From a virus, in the IMG/VR virus record IMGVR_UViG_3300023192_002962, positions 1 to 64,000 of that record: DNA of 64,000 nucleotides; one strand, given 5' to 3'. The position numbers and the translations under genes are program-made. Below are positions 57,801 through 64,000 of this stretch, piece by piece; the first letter of the stretch is position 1, and each line of letters opens with the position of its first letter. The notes under the pieces are model-generated. The model had not been told where the DNA came from. It saw only the letters and a program-made list of their open reading frames with translations, and searched no databases.

Positions 57801-60800
57801 CAAGTAATAAGTACTGTAGATATTTTGGGCCCAACTTATGCAGGGTCAACTCAGACTTTTCCTCACGGAACTAGGGAGTATATAGAAAGATCTTATATAC
57901 TAGAAATATACGATACTCCAAGTATATTCTTATATGATGAAAAATCAAGTGATGTTACTGGAGCTTCTTATGATTATGAACTTAGAGCTCCTATTAATTC
58001 AGATTCAACAAGCTTCTCTTATCAGACTAAGTATAAAGTAGCAACTAAATCTTTAGACTTAGGATGTAGTTATGCTAGGGAGTCTCATAACGAAGATGTA
58101 GGAGCAGGGACTTATTCTGGATGGGAGTATGATATTTATCCTGAGGGAGATTTACTATTAGAGATTCCTAACTGTCGACCAGTGTCCGGAGACTGTCCAT
58201 GGTTAGATGAAGCAGAACCACCAGGTATGGATCAATATGGTCCACATATAGAAATTTCTGAGGAGGATTATGGATTAATTATTGAGGATAAAGCTTTTCT
58301 TAAGATACCACGTAGTCCGTGGTTTAATCAATATATCGCTGATGCTTTTCCGGCGCAATCATCTACCTATTCTTGGCATGTACCAAATTTAGATCCAGAT
58401 CCAGACGAGAGAGTATGGTTATCCAGATGTGGGGTTGCTATTTCTAATGATTGGTTAGATTATAATGGAACATCAGAAAGTAATGCTGATCCTACATGGT
58501 GGGCTCCAGAAAAACGTTGGGACTGGATATTACCCAATTCATTTCCGTCTCAAATAGCTGAATCCGACGCAGGGTATATTGCGCCATATAGTTCTAGTAT
58601 TTTTTGGAACTGGATAGCTGCAAATAATGCAATGTGGACCACATATTTTACAAGTGGATTTACTTCCCAATGGACAGGTAATGGTATTATTTTTCCAGAT
58701 CCTCAAGACTTGTGGACATCTGTTTCTCAAATAAATACAGGAGGAGTAGGTGCTTGTGATGCTAGTACTGTATGGCAGACAGTAAATGAATGTACAGAGC
58801 TTAGCTTTACTAAATTTCCACCAATAACTTGTTCTGAGCATACAACATATGGCGCAGGAGCGCCACCTCCTGATTGTGCTGGAAAATGTTCTGGTGAAAT
58901 AGGATATGGTTCTTTATTAGATGAATGTGGGGTATGCATGGATCCGGGCTGTACAAATACAGGTCCAGGCGCTACGTTTACTGAAAATCCATGTAATGGA
59001 GATGAATATCCTGGAAATGTAAATGAGGAAGGAACTGGATGGAATCAAATATGTGCAGATTGTGGAGGGTTAGCTAATGGTGATTGGTTTAATAATCAAT
59101 GCGGGGATTGTGTAGCACCTGAGTCCTTTGGGGCAACTGCCTGTATTAGACACTGTAATGGAAGATATTATTATACAGATGGAGCTGATTCTATTGATCA
59201 AGCTAGTTTGATATCAGGAACTACAGGTCCCCAGATTGATACTTGTGGAGTGTGCATGTATTCATATGGCGAAGGGGCACAGAATCCAAGTTTACAAACA
59301 TGGTCTACTAATACAGATTGGCAATTCTGGGGAGGAACAGGCATTAATCACGGAGCTGGCTTTGGGTGGAACAAACCCTGTGCTGATTGTGCACTTGAAC
59401 CTGGGGGCACAGCGCTTCATGATAGATGTTATCAATGTGTCGGAGCAACTACTGGAGGTACCTATGCCGCAGATACGGTTGTTCCTTGTGTTACGGATTG
59501 TGCAGGTAACTGGGGCGGTACAGCTGAATTTGATGATTGTGGTGTTTGTGTTTATGATACTGCTAGTGGTGACGGCACTGGATGGAATCAAACATGTGTA
59601 GACTGTGCTGGAGAACCAGGAGGTACTGCATACTATGATAACTGTGGAGTTTGTGTTGGTCTAAGTACTACAGGTCCTTACCCGGCAGGGGCAACTGCTC
59701 CATGTATTGCAGATTGTGCAGGAAATTGGGGAGGGGCTCTGTTAGATACCTGTATTGGAAATAATGCTACTGAAGAAGAGGACTGTGTGAATAATGGGGG
59801 TTTTTGGTCACCTTTAGGATATGATATATGTGGTAACTGTGGGAAATCTGTAACAGATGTAACTCCTCAGGCATTTTGTAATAATGGTACTCAGTATAAC
59901 GATTGGTATACTGGATGCGGAGCAAATATTAATGACTATTTATTTCCAGGAATAGGAGTTTATGAAGAAACTAATGGATGGGCATTTTACGCTGTGTATA
60001 ATGAGGACGATCCGACTGGTTCTGATCCATTGGATACAATTCACAATTCGTTCCATTCTTCCTACGGAGGAAATGGTGCAACTTTTTCAGGTGAAGATAC
60101 AGCTAGAGCTGCTGCATATGACTGGTGGGAGAATTTATCTAATCAATCTTATGGACTGCCTCAGAGTCCTTTTGGAGATTGTACTTGTTGGGGCGGTAAT
60201 GAAGATAGTGACTGTGATGGAAATTGTCAGTATGATAGATCCTTTAGTTATAATAACTCTTATGACGATAGTGCTTCTCAGTTTGATGATTGTAATGTAT
60301 GTGTACGTGCCTCTACTTATAACTCTGGGTCATGTGCTGATTGTTCTGGTGTAGATAATGGTAGTGCCTATACTGATGATTGTGGGAATTGTGTATCAAC
60401 TCCTGATGCAGGGTGTGCAAAAGGATGTGACGGCATATGGTATGATGATAGCTCTCAACCTGAATACGATGATTGTACTATTTGTACAGGTACATTTCCA
60501 GCAGGTGTTCCTACTTACAACGATGAATCATGCTATGATTGTGGAGGAAATGTTAATGGAAATTTGCATATTAATAGATGTGGGCATTGTGGTGATCCAT
60601 CTGATACAGGTGAGACAACTTATAATAGGTGTGAAATGGCTTGTGACGGAACATGGCAAACTAGAGTTTATGAGGATGATAGTGGTATAGGGGAAGATAG
60701 AGTCTTTTATTATCAAACTGGTTATTATAATCCATCGTATCCAGCTAGATTGGATTGGTGTGATATTTGCCACTTTGAAGGTTCTGAAGAACCGGGTTGG

Positions 60801-63800
60801 GACTTCCCAGATCGGCCGGAGTGGAATGAAAATTGTACAGATTGTGCGGGTGTTTTAAACAAACGACAACATTTACTTCATAATCAAGATAATGAATTTA
60901 CTGCTACTGAGAATAAATGTGATGAATGTGTGTCTTTAGATACTTGGAGTATGACAAGTTGTGCTCCTGAAGGTACTGATAATTGCCAAAAACGGTGTGA
61001 TGGAACTTGGTCTATAGCAAGTGGAACTGGAACTTGGCCACCATATGATACAAATGAATGTCCTAAACCGATATTCAATGATGGAGCAACTGCAGATAAT
61101 ATAGATAATTGTGGAGTATGTGGAGGAACAGGTGTTCCATTTGGAGATACCTTAGGTGCTGATATGACCTATTATGGATGTGGATGTGAGGAAGCCTGTC
61201 GAGGAGATGTACCTTGGCAACTAAGAACGGTATATGAAGCAAGGCATAAAGATCCGATTAAAGTTGTAGTCAGGTATTCCTATATAACTGATTTTATAGA
61301 TGACGCATTAGAATTAGATATTGCAATCTCATATTATGTTAAAAAAAAGTGTGCACAATTTGCATTTGAGCTTCCTCGAATTCCTACTAATATAGGAGTA
61401 AGTACAATAGAACAATTAGGATTTATTACAATGGATCCTCATAATATTCAAGCAAAAATCACTATAAATCCTGCAGATTATGGACAGGAAAGTCCTGATG
61501 GAGGATCATCTCCCTATGAGATAACTATGAATTCGTTTAGCCAATTTGGTCAATTAACTCCAGAGGGCGAGGTAACTGTTAATGAAATTGATCCAAATAA
61601 TCCACCTGAGTTGTTAGATGCAAATCCAAATGTGATAGGAGCAAGTACAACATTAGCGCTTATTAATAAATATACAGTGGTACCAAAAGTTCATAGACAA
61701 TTAAATCATGCTATTTCATATTTATCCTCTACTCCAGTCCCTGTGGATTACAACTTTTATTTTAAAACACTTGGTTCGTGGGTAGAGGTGACTTATAACT
61801 TAATTAATCATGTAGCAGCTAATCCTTTACAGATAGCAGGGGCCCAGCAAGCAGTGCAAGAAATACAAGCTAATATTAGCAACGTAGCCGAGTTAAAGGA
61901 GTTGGTTGCCAAAAATGAACAAGAAGTTTTAACATTAGCTAAACATAGTATTTCTAAAATAATAAAAGATATTTATAATCTTCAGGGGTATGGGCCTGGT
62001 TCATACTTAAATGGAGGATGGGAGTGGAGAGAGTTTGTTCCAATCTTTGTAAAACAGTTGATAGGGAATGGTTTTCACCGCTATGCAGCGATAGTATCAA
62101 AATGGGCAAGTGTAGGTTTCTGGAGTCCCTTCTTATCTAAAAAAATTCTGATATGGGGCATAGATATTAACGTATGGGGAAAGGTAATCCGAGAGATTGG
62201 CTGGTATGGGGATAGTCCTGTTCCTTTTACATATACTAAAGTTCATGAGATTTTAGTAGGTGATTATGAAAAAAACTTTATTGATAAAACTATGATGAGT
62301 AGTATTGAAATAGATGAATACTCTGTTGGGCTACTAGAGTATGTAAATAAGCTAAAAAAACTAAATTCAGAAGACTGTGAGTGGATGACTCCTGTTGTCG
62401 ATCCTGCTACTAACGCTAACGTGTCTAAGTATAACAAGCAGATGTACAATTTTCGAATAAGTAAAGATAAAATGGTTTCTGAATCAGTAAAGGTTGATGA
62501 GAATGTGGATACTGGAGGTTATAGAAATACATCAGGCTTCTATCACAAGGACAAACCAGAAATGAAAAAGCTCGGAATGGAATTTAAATATCTTGGTGGT
62601 ATTAAAGGAGATATTACGTTTGCGGGCATTGATCTTACCCTAACAATCTCATCTGTCGGGGTTCTTCAGCATTTAACGGACATGTATCATAATATATTTT
62701 TACTGTCGAAGCAAGATCTGGCCATGAAAGAAGATATAATTGACATAATGAAAAATCAAATAGAAGGCAGAGCAGCAGGTCTGGAGAGTTATAATATAGA
62801 AGAACCTGGTTATAGTGATATGTCTCTTGTTCTTATTGAACTAGAAGATAGAATAAGAGAAATTAGAGGATTAAATAATATATTTAGTTATAAGTCAGTA
62901 GTTCAACATCACTTCGTAGATAGTTATAATGATATTTTGCAGAATAATATTATTGCTACAGCTGATGAAATGTTTAATCATGTTTCTATACATTATTTAG
63001 CAGAACCCTCTAAGGCTAAAACAAATACGTCTGCTGAGTATTATAAAACAGAAGCTATGGTAAGCTATGACCAGGATGCTGATTATTTGAGAACTTATAC
63101 CTCTTATATGAAAAATATGGATCCTAATATGTTTAAAGACTGGTCGAGTGCAAATGTTTACTTAGGAGACCATAGAGCTAATGATGAGTTTGCTCAGGAG
63201 CAAATATTGGATGCATTTACACCAGAAGCTTCAAACATAGCACAAAATGTACTAAGAAATGTTATTAAACCTATGTATCAAGGAACGTTAAGTATGTTGG
63301 GTAACCCTAATATAAGACCATGGGATGTAGTATACATCTATGATGATAATATAGCTATGTATGGTCCAGTAGAAGTAGAACAAGTAGTTAATACAATATC
63401 GGTAGATGGAGGATATATAACTACTATTATTCCTAACCTCTTGATTTATGATAAAGATTCAATGAGAGCAATTGAGCAACAACTAATGAGTCATATCCAG
63501 CAGTTTGGATTTAAAAATATGGCAGCTTTGGGGGCGTACTCCCTCATAAGACTAGGCGCCGCCAGAGTAGGATGGAAATGGGTCTATAATACGTTTTTGA
63601 AAGCATCTTCGGAAGGAGCAGGACTCTCTGTTTATAACGCAACTGCAAAGCTATGGGAACTATCTGCTAAGCAGGTTGCAGATGGAGGCTCTCGGTCGGC
63701 ATTTGCATCAGCTAAACTAGCTAATAAGGCTCAGACTAAAGTAATAGGAAGACTTAAGGCAAAGTTAAAATCGCAAATGGCACTAGGAAGTTCAGGCAAA

Positions 63801-64000
63801 CTTTTAGATGACGCCGGTAACCTTGTAGTTGGTAAGGAAAAAGAGGTTTCGAAACTTGTTCAACAAATTTCAAAACTGAGAGCAAAAGCACTAATATCTA
63901 AAACTACAATAAAAACTACTATAGCTTCTTTTACTAAAAGAGGAGGTTTAGCTTCTTGGGGAATAAAGGCATTTAATTATGCAGGTTGGGCATATCTGGC
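48825..64000 (+). CDS. giant virion protein, at least 5058 residues, open at window end
   Basis: The frame runs without a stop from the ATG at 48825 to the last base. It is translated here by eye. Residues about 920-1090 and 1470-1620 contain two similar-looking beta domains (MYIGDILFHIPPVNLRFST; VRYHFQSVIQSISWSYANN ... LPTYQHMGTANAMVTI), the second ending FGFKHCSIASMEHRNMEGFPGWW, in the style of baseplate hub or tail proteins. Residues about 3310-4126 are cysteine-rich repeats. Near residue 4826 NPNIRPWDVVYIYDD ... GGYITTIIP resembles the wording of late-control/hub proteins. The last visible part is helical and basic and may lead into a membrane segment. It is likely a baseplate or fibre-like giant. 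True length is unknown. Confidence 0.85.
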   Translation, partial: MATNPTDVTFIDPVDKSTVRRKSSGEFSQIDQLKDIFEKLRKIIYEIEAGPDGFNAMGPSLDSTFTTTSTATTGSMTMQVDRGLGAQQLRVSIISTMIDSLLIPNSVHYTPLLEFKAKILDESLIKNNADVTSYFSEEWQVLLHYIYLLETIYSAHADSLYLELIPLKNVGGPGAYGLGSMNMSAMEVLKSNILPPSIVSIKVTSTKDYLKDGTYQNILKSRHIEPFYMTPELADKLLTGYTLETPPHTREMPPMFADHHINVFDGTGTKKYYAAQGGVAHNAIIFMLSFSKAPSKWLENAMDNEDEFITLGEDIGAGPADSHLDVILWKDAASRDDPVNRQAIRKIITTILANGRKNMSTLDVDDYVMSVESRKEFELFIDTYFVELTLEEATTPPPNGKFFINGTWFTDTPLYLHTWANANTPGSPNSGKFWTTTNYDYLRKTSLFDKFFIGTKSLRQLANDAGNYPTIGERREKFVEFINSWHLLDKPNSIRALQSLIVDHFKNNRSAFADLISFGELRNLVLDYSLHNISPTHPLYVLDSYYNMQSITLITPTAKIEIATQDSIGQDLSGQIQSIENSEVTINVTDSLTVSKVPGSESISPIIDQNEIETSDKDILPFKGLLVMSTISAANSGIVYEVLDRFGTIWNQGETAITFAIKDSKGSLDPGKLGLKGLKYATIFPFFDENGNSFPYSKNYATMTWIEETKSLYFITHDEYGLTQFDYHAVASITLEDSSFTDEQVPQWRVVFEAYEATGAHVFDLYGGQLLVFNIPNIPQGALITDRVQLGITSVPSYPEKVKSKLFIQETEPVTLMTIPVTQKFDVEYDLWGGDGFKNPDGSTPVVMDPSWFEDKDTEEEALDDGGGTISPSITTTFSIGSKEVPIDEYLRVLEKIQFNKPSVATDISDIIQYNTETGESLTRSTSLPAKALQTDSQFKYVRPANPEDTGVMYIGDILFHIPPVNLRFSTVNQTMSIPTMRTKGDPINTSNNNIPKVDITVYFKGTEQINNTLRPLLALSQVMPTTSVQNTTIFDSWIGRRDKLSDSTLDEIDRFLPLPCYLESINVGTIPGFPNTLQAHITLIQMDISPMVPVLTYWKYTSDALNQAMMKTTRQSISNTILTIKDKETPGLTKNPKNDSEIKVLNSVGQLLTIKLPDKMDQVDDDKITVYPQESFPFRKLYRNRLLEEENTFSRVVKDPFLHWNKYLPAENSTLYLTYKSPRYFNDEWYSFKSRFDLLAQNMNGVRLLFQITGAGLTEEASISNLFRKTEDFGLREAIEYMVGALSWVKDWDATISILNREWKKTVVGMARRFGSEPLMITFNNLDGTEETVNLADWVDSTSVDLEYVDEDGNIKQPVRDIINSLVKRFAEDLQPDKRAKNGNVLPASLDFVETIIQNILINPIFDEETPTNPLNYEDIQIGLGWSESPSVENIDLLVKQGLFPTMTKEGKKQRGKVVRYHFQSVIQSISWSYANNLSPMFLASSTLPTYQHMGTANAMVTISLRTRDERLIKILTDMKEAANAIGSQILSGNTELVGFDVISLSGAMDKVYSGHLLNSFGFKHCSIASMEHRNMEGFPGWWEVNIDLIENNTVLRSWENLSLVPSIGSNTINILKKALFAIPFVVDSGAEFDPTLAGLQGTGKEITIKKDIGGKKTYNNRTRSVTTAKNVVTIKTTIPEKPPSEKLNFDEIALQELPLESIIDHLVRRVVHVRTGKNYAKVTLKEVERSGTIKATYKEWTINFDKDGNELKGRYSKDEIARVEEKWAWKVFQSKRKPSYKGNVVLDHSKALGPWLEKLADITKLFSEYDKYLKGADVNYPQYTNEAQGLPDRQIAFGLQAAVEDAIGACIEMTCYLFDSAAYNLVERSYREVEDRIAKFIKMYPEAFSSSGTLPLREAIFSAVKYGPSLAKYDYSVQPSTTFFTKGLRYHIVKGFFIDPINASINLNTDALTIEAGMFSNTLSNKLTPLIRRQDFRELIDQQAEAFGFSSTNKPDLAALYAELNRSIAPNYPDLNLPDIYLTSTGTQLMSPTFCFVDIDPDLEIVEMEKSLVMLRTVFSTQIAALWGVINKRAYDDIQAYMVTNNGQNTPMFDTALNTMSALEIALAGKGERKRGLVIPAWLLDQTDPLAPRKDKLDIKNLKAANIFKIMGDLVKKIELEQTQNNENPDPLARTPLTVPLTEGYQGLAKSDLMKIMSLTALVDYVITLMAVAPYVTDQVEATKWLGATDGLNFVEASKALSKHVAGFLEEDKPNVEKLASIFKNTVLLTGIEDLKIDSEIRIKRTIDLILKKKNKASSMLTIASTGDWSAFNSFMGIGNVDGDFKRTELLTKFNEYMQTKRKGTMDRVYPAFKLFILEEDSPVWHSFDDFYTYDAASEISIIESKHAASKTALLKLSNVTGKLTGKKYNDLINEGYIPLPGANVNLKVGAEIMILLGYGADYRQLRMKFKGAITEINPGAILELTAQSWGAGLLNQVGSLGGIEHTTLNGASTLGGVLLDILTQTPGLGKLGRWGLRDWDKNDPKHFTYTSLKRIYYARAMNSALGWIPSKDFAVVSNISDILGGFLEDRSEGLPFTGKGVLEKYRQNDVIVRSVGNAIFDNIIINNNKLDGYGLFQWVSRVTKISSWGFSWHIYAQSAWDALHEVTLFLGDYIVTTLPFDEGNDVFSNPPRETLYVGPREHLYNASSFKPTFNIRDIMAEIIKDYNNSSTIVANATELAKDFSTNLDNALAKLKELEDGAEFPVGEPQVANVPMYCTEWYDGHEEDPATSPGDEYTVLYTIPTPYDVGASGATFTFFVPEKDSLDKDQASNLINPGSPYPAVHVLGDFVKDHGIPGWGGMIEVTRVKATDRVTGQQFNAEVEYTNVGDGSTAGWWVTVKDLPEVGATFSQTVSEEYSDIEIFGASGNYYEWNAAPFSSAGSTGSNGFNPEHYIGRGKVLLSTPGNKPIQDGSLDVFLITCNSGGPECEEQIFEVGTLGYTGSGGATGFQVISTVDILGPTYAGSTQTFPHGTREYIERSYILEIYDTPSIFLYDEKSSDVTGASYDYELRAPINSDSTSFSYQTKYKVATKSLDLGCSYARESHNEDVGAGTYSGWEYDIYPEGDLLLEIPNCRPVSGDCPWLDEAEPPGMDQYGPHIEISEEDYGLIIEDKAFLKIPRSPWFNQYIADAFPAQSSTYSWHVPNLDPDPDERVWLSRCGVAISNDWLDYNGTSESNADPTWWAPEKRWDWILPNSFPSQIAESDAGYIAPYSSSIFWNWIAANNAMWTTYFTSGFTSQWTGNGIIFPDPQDLWTSVSQINTGGVGACDASTVWQTVNECTELSFTKFPPITCSEHTTYGAGAPPPDCAGKCSGEIGYGSLLDECGVCMDPGCTNTGPGATFTENPCNGDEYPGNVNEEGTGWNQICADCGGLANGDWFNNQCGDCVAPESFGATACIRHCNGRYYYTDGADSIDQASLISGTTGPQIDTCGVCMYSYGEGAQNPSLQTWSTNTDWQFWGGTGINHGAGFGWNKPCADCALEPGGTALHDRCYQCVGATTGGTYAADTVVPCVTDCAGNWGGTAEFDDCGVCVYDTASGDGTGWNQTCVDCAGEPGGTAYYDNCGVCVGLSTTGPYPAGATAPCIADCAGNWGGALLDTCIGNNATEEEDCVNNGGFWSPLGYDICGNCGKSVTDVTPQAFCNNGTQYNDWYTGCGANINDYLFPGIGVYEETNGWAFYAVYNEDDPTGSDPLDTIHNSFHSSYGGNGATFSGEDTARAAAYDWWENLSNQSYGLPQSPFGDCTCWGGNEDSDCDGNCQYDRSFSYNNSYDDSASQFDDCNVCVRASTYNSGSCADCSGVDNGSAYTDDCGNCVSTPDAGCAKGCDGIWYDDSSQPEYDDCTICTGTFPAGVPTYNDESCYDCGGNVNGNLHINRCGHCGDPSDTGETTYNRCEMACDGTWQTRVYEDDSGIGEDRVFYYQTGYYNPSYPARLDWCDICHFEGSEEPGWDFPDRPEWNENCTDCAGVLNKRQHLLHNQDNEFTATENKCDECVSLDTWSMTSCAPEGTDNCQKRCDGTWSIASGTGTWPPYDTNECPKPIFNDGATADNIDNCGVCGGTGVPFGDTLGADMTYYGCGCEEACRGDVPWQLRTVYEARHKDPIKVVVRYSYITDFIDDALELDIAISYYVKKKCAQFAFELPRIPTNIGVSTIEQLGFITMDPHNIQAKITINPADYGQESPDGGSSPYEITMNSFSQFGQLTPEGEVTVNEIDPNNPPELLDANPNVIGASTTLALINKYTVVPKVHRQLNHAISYLSSTPVPVDYNFYFKTLGSWVEVTYNLINHVAANPLQIAGAQQAVQEIQANISNVAELKELVAKNEQEVLTLAKHSISKIIKDIYNLQGYGPGSYLNGGWEWREFVPIFVKQLIGNGFHRYAAIVSKWASVGFWSPFLSKKILIWGIDINVWGKVIREIGWYGDSPVPFTYTKVHEILVGDYEKNFIDKTMMSSIEIDEYSVGLLEYVNKLKKLNSEDCEWMTPVVDPATNANVSKYNKQMYNFRISKDKMVSESVKVDENVDTGGYRNTSGFYHKDKPEMKKLGMEFKYLGGIKGDITFAGIDLTLTISSVGVLQHLTDMYHNIFLLSKQDLAMKEDIIDIMKNQIEGRAAGLESYNIEEPGYSDMSLVLIELEDRIREIRGLNNIFSYKSVVQHHFVDSYNDILQNNIIATADEMFNHVSIHYLAEPSKAKTNTSAEYYKTEAMVSYDQDADYLRTYTSYMKNMDPNMFKDWSSANVYLGDHRANDEFAQEQILDAFTPEASNIAQNVLRNVIKPMYQGTLSMLGNPNIRPWDVVYIYDDNIAMYGPVEVEQVVNTISVDGGYITTIIPNLLIYDKDSMRAIEQQLMSHIQQFGFKNMAALGAYSLIRLGAARVGWKWVYNTFLKASSEGAGLSVYNATAKLWELSAKQVADGGSRSAFASAKLANKAQTKVIGRLKAKLKSQMALGSSGKLLDDAGNLVVGKEKEVSKLVQQISKLRAKALISKTTIKTTIASFTKRGGLASWGIKAFNYAGWAYL
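58752..61203 (+). repeat. cysteine-rich DCAG...CGVC repeat region
   Basis: About 817 residues with roughly 20 irregular units of the kind D-C-A-G-x-W-G-G-T-A-x-x-D-x-C-G-V-C-V. Clear units include DCAGNWGGTAEFDDCGVC, DCAGEPGGTAYYDNCGVC, DCSGVDNGSAYTDDCGNC and DNCGVCGG. One copy of the two-cysteine module seen elsewhere in the window (59745-59810) is embedded here. Similar repeats are known from cell-surface proteins of aquatic bacteria. The cysteines probably form disulphides or bind metal. Confidence 0.85.

Noticed and set aside
59236-60690. Plus-strand frames of 110-130 codons at 59236, 59962 and 60358
   Set aside because: All lie in another frame inside the continuous giant gene and arise from its repetitive cysteine-rich coding; they have no ribosome binding sites.
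1-64000. Recoding of TGA or TAG as sense codons, as in some large phages
   Set aside because: Genes terminate with all three stops at sensible places (for example TAG at 229, TGA at 2096, TAA at 1761) and no pair of genes looks like one gene split by a single stop codon.
1-64000. CRISPR arrays, tRNA genes, insertion sequences, group I introns
   Set aside because: Reading through found no regular spaced repeats, no cloverleaf with a CCA-type end, no transposase and no gene split outside the two inteins. Weak introns could still be missed by eye.

Overview
The window is a tightly packed, AT-rich late (virion) region of a large tailed phage with a contractile tail. Every supported gene lies on the + strand. 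Genes abut or overlap, often through stop/start overlaps such as TAATG. Shine-Dalgarno motifs (AAGGAG type) stand before many genes and are most obvious before GroES, the protease, scaffold, capsid and sheath genes, so the host probably uses ordinary SD-led initiation. TAA, TAG and TGA all act as stops, so no recoding is indicated. The host cannot be named from the sequence; the cysteine-rich repeat style and gene content are compatible with an aquatic jumbo-type phage, which is inference only.

Layout. 1-9.7 kb: accessory and virion-associated genes, including a peptide-deformylase-like protein with ruined metal-binding residues, a GroES co-chaperonin, a small homing-endonuclease-repeat/zinc protein, a ClpP-like serine protease, zinc-ribbon and cysteine-module proteins, two glycine-zipper membrane proteins and a 56-residue ribosomal protein bS21. 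9.6-24.7 kb: the packaging and head module, with terminase large subunit (interrupted by a mini-intein), an 847-aa cysteine-module protein, portal, a Com-like double zinc ribbon, prohead protease, scaffold, a head protein, the major capsid protein and neck candidates. 24.8-31.9 kb: the tail module, with sheath, four consecutive tube-type paralogues and two related proteins in the tail-assembly-chaperone position. 31.9-64 kb: three giant genes plus one 68-aa gene fill half the window.

The giants are the most interesting part. The first (2622 aa) sits where a tape measure protein is expected. It carries a 309-aa intein, a Cas4/RecB-type PD-(D/E)XK nuclease and a possible ADP-ribosyltransferase-like domain bracketed by a direct repeat. 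The second (2939 aa) has the DFDGD catalytic signature of two-barrel RNA polymerases, an upstream beta-subunit-like segment and a DnaQ-like exonuclease signature. The third is open for at least 5058 codons and runs off the window. It is missed by any ORF search that needs both ends, and it contains about 800 residues of cysteine-rich repeats of the DCAG...CGVC kind. Known virion RNA polymerases of crAss-like and phiKZ-like phages suggest that these proteins are packaged and that some enter the cell with the DNA.

Together the genes describe head assembly and maturation (terminase, portal, protease, scaffold, capsid), a contractile tail, and a set of probable ejected enzymes. GroES and bS21 point to phage influence on host folding and translation. 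All assignments come from reading motifs by eye; no database search or structure prediction was run.
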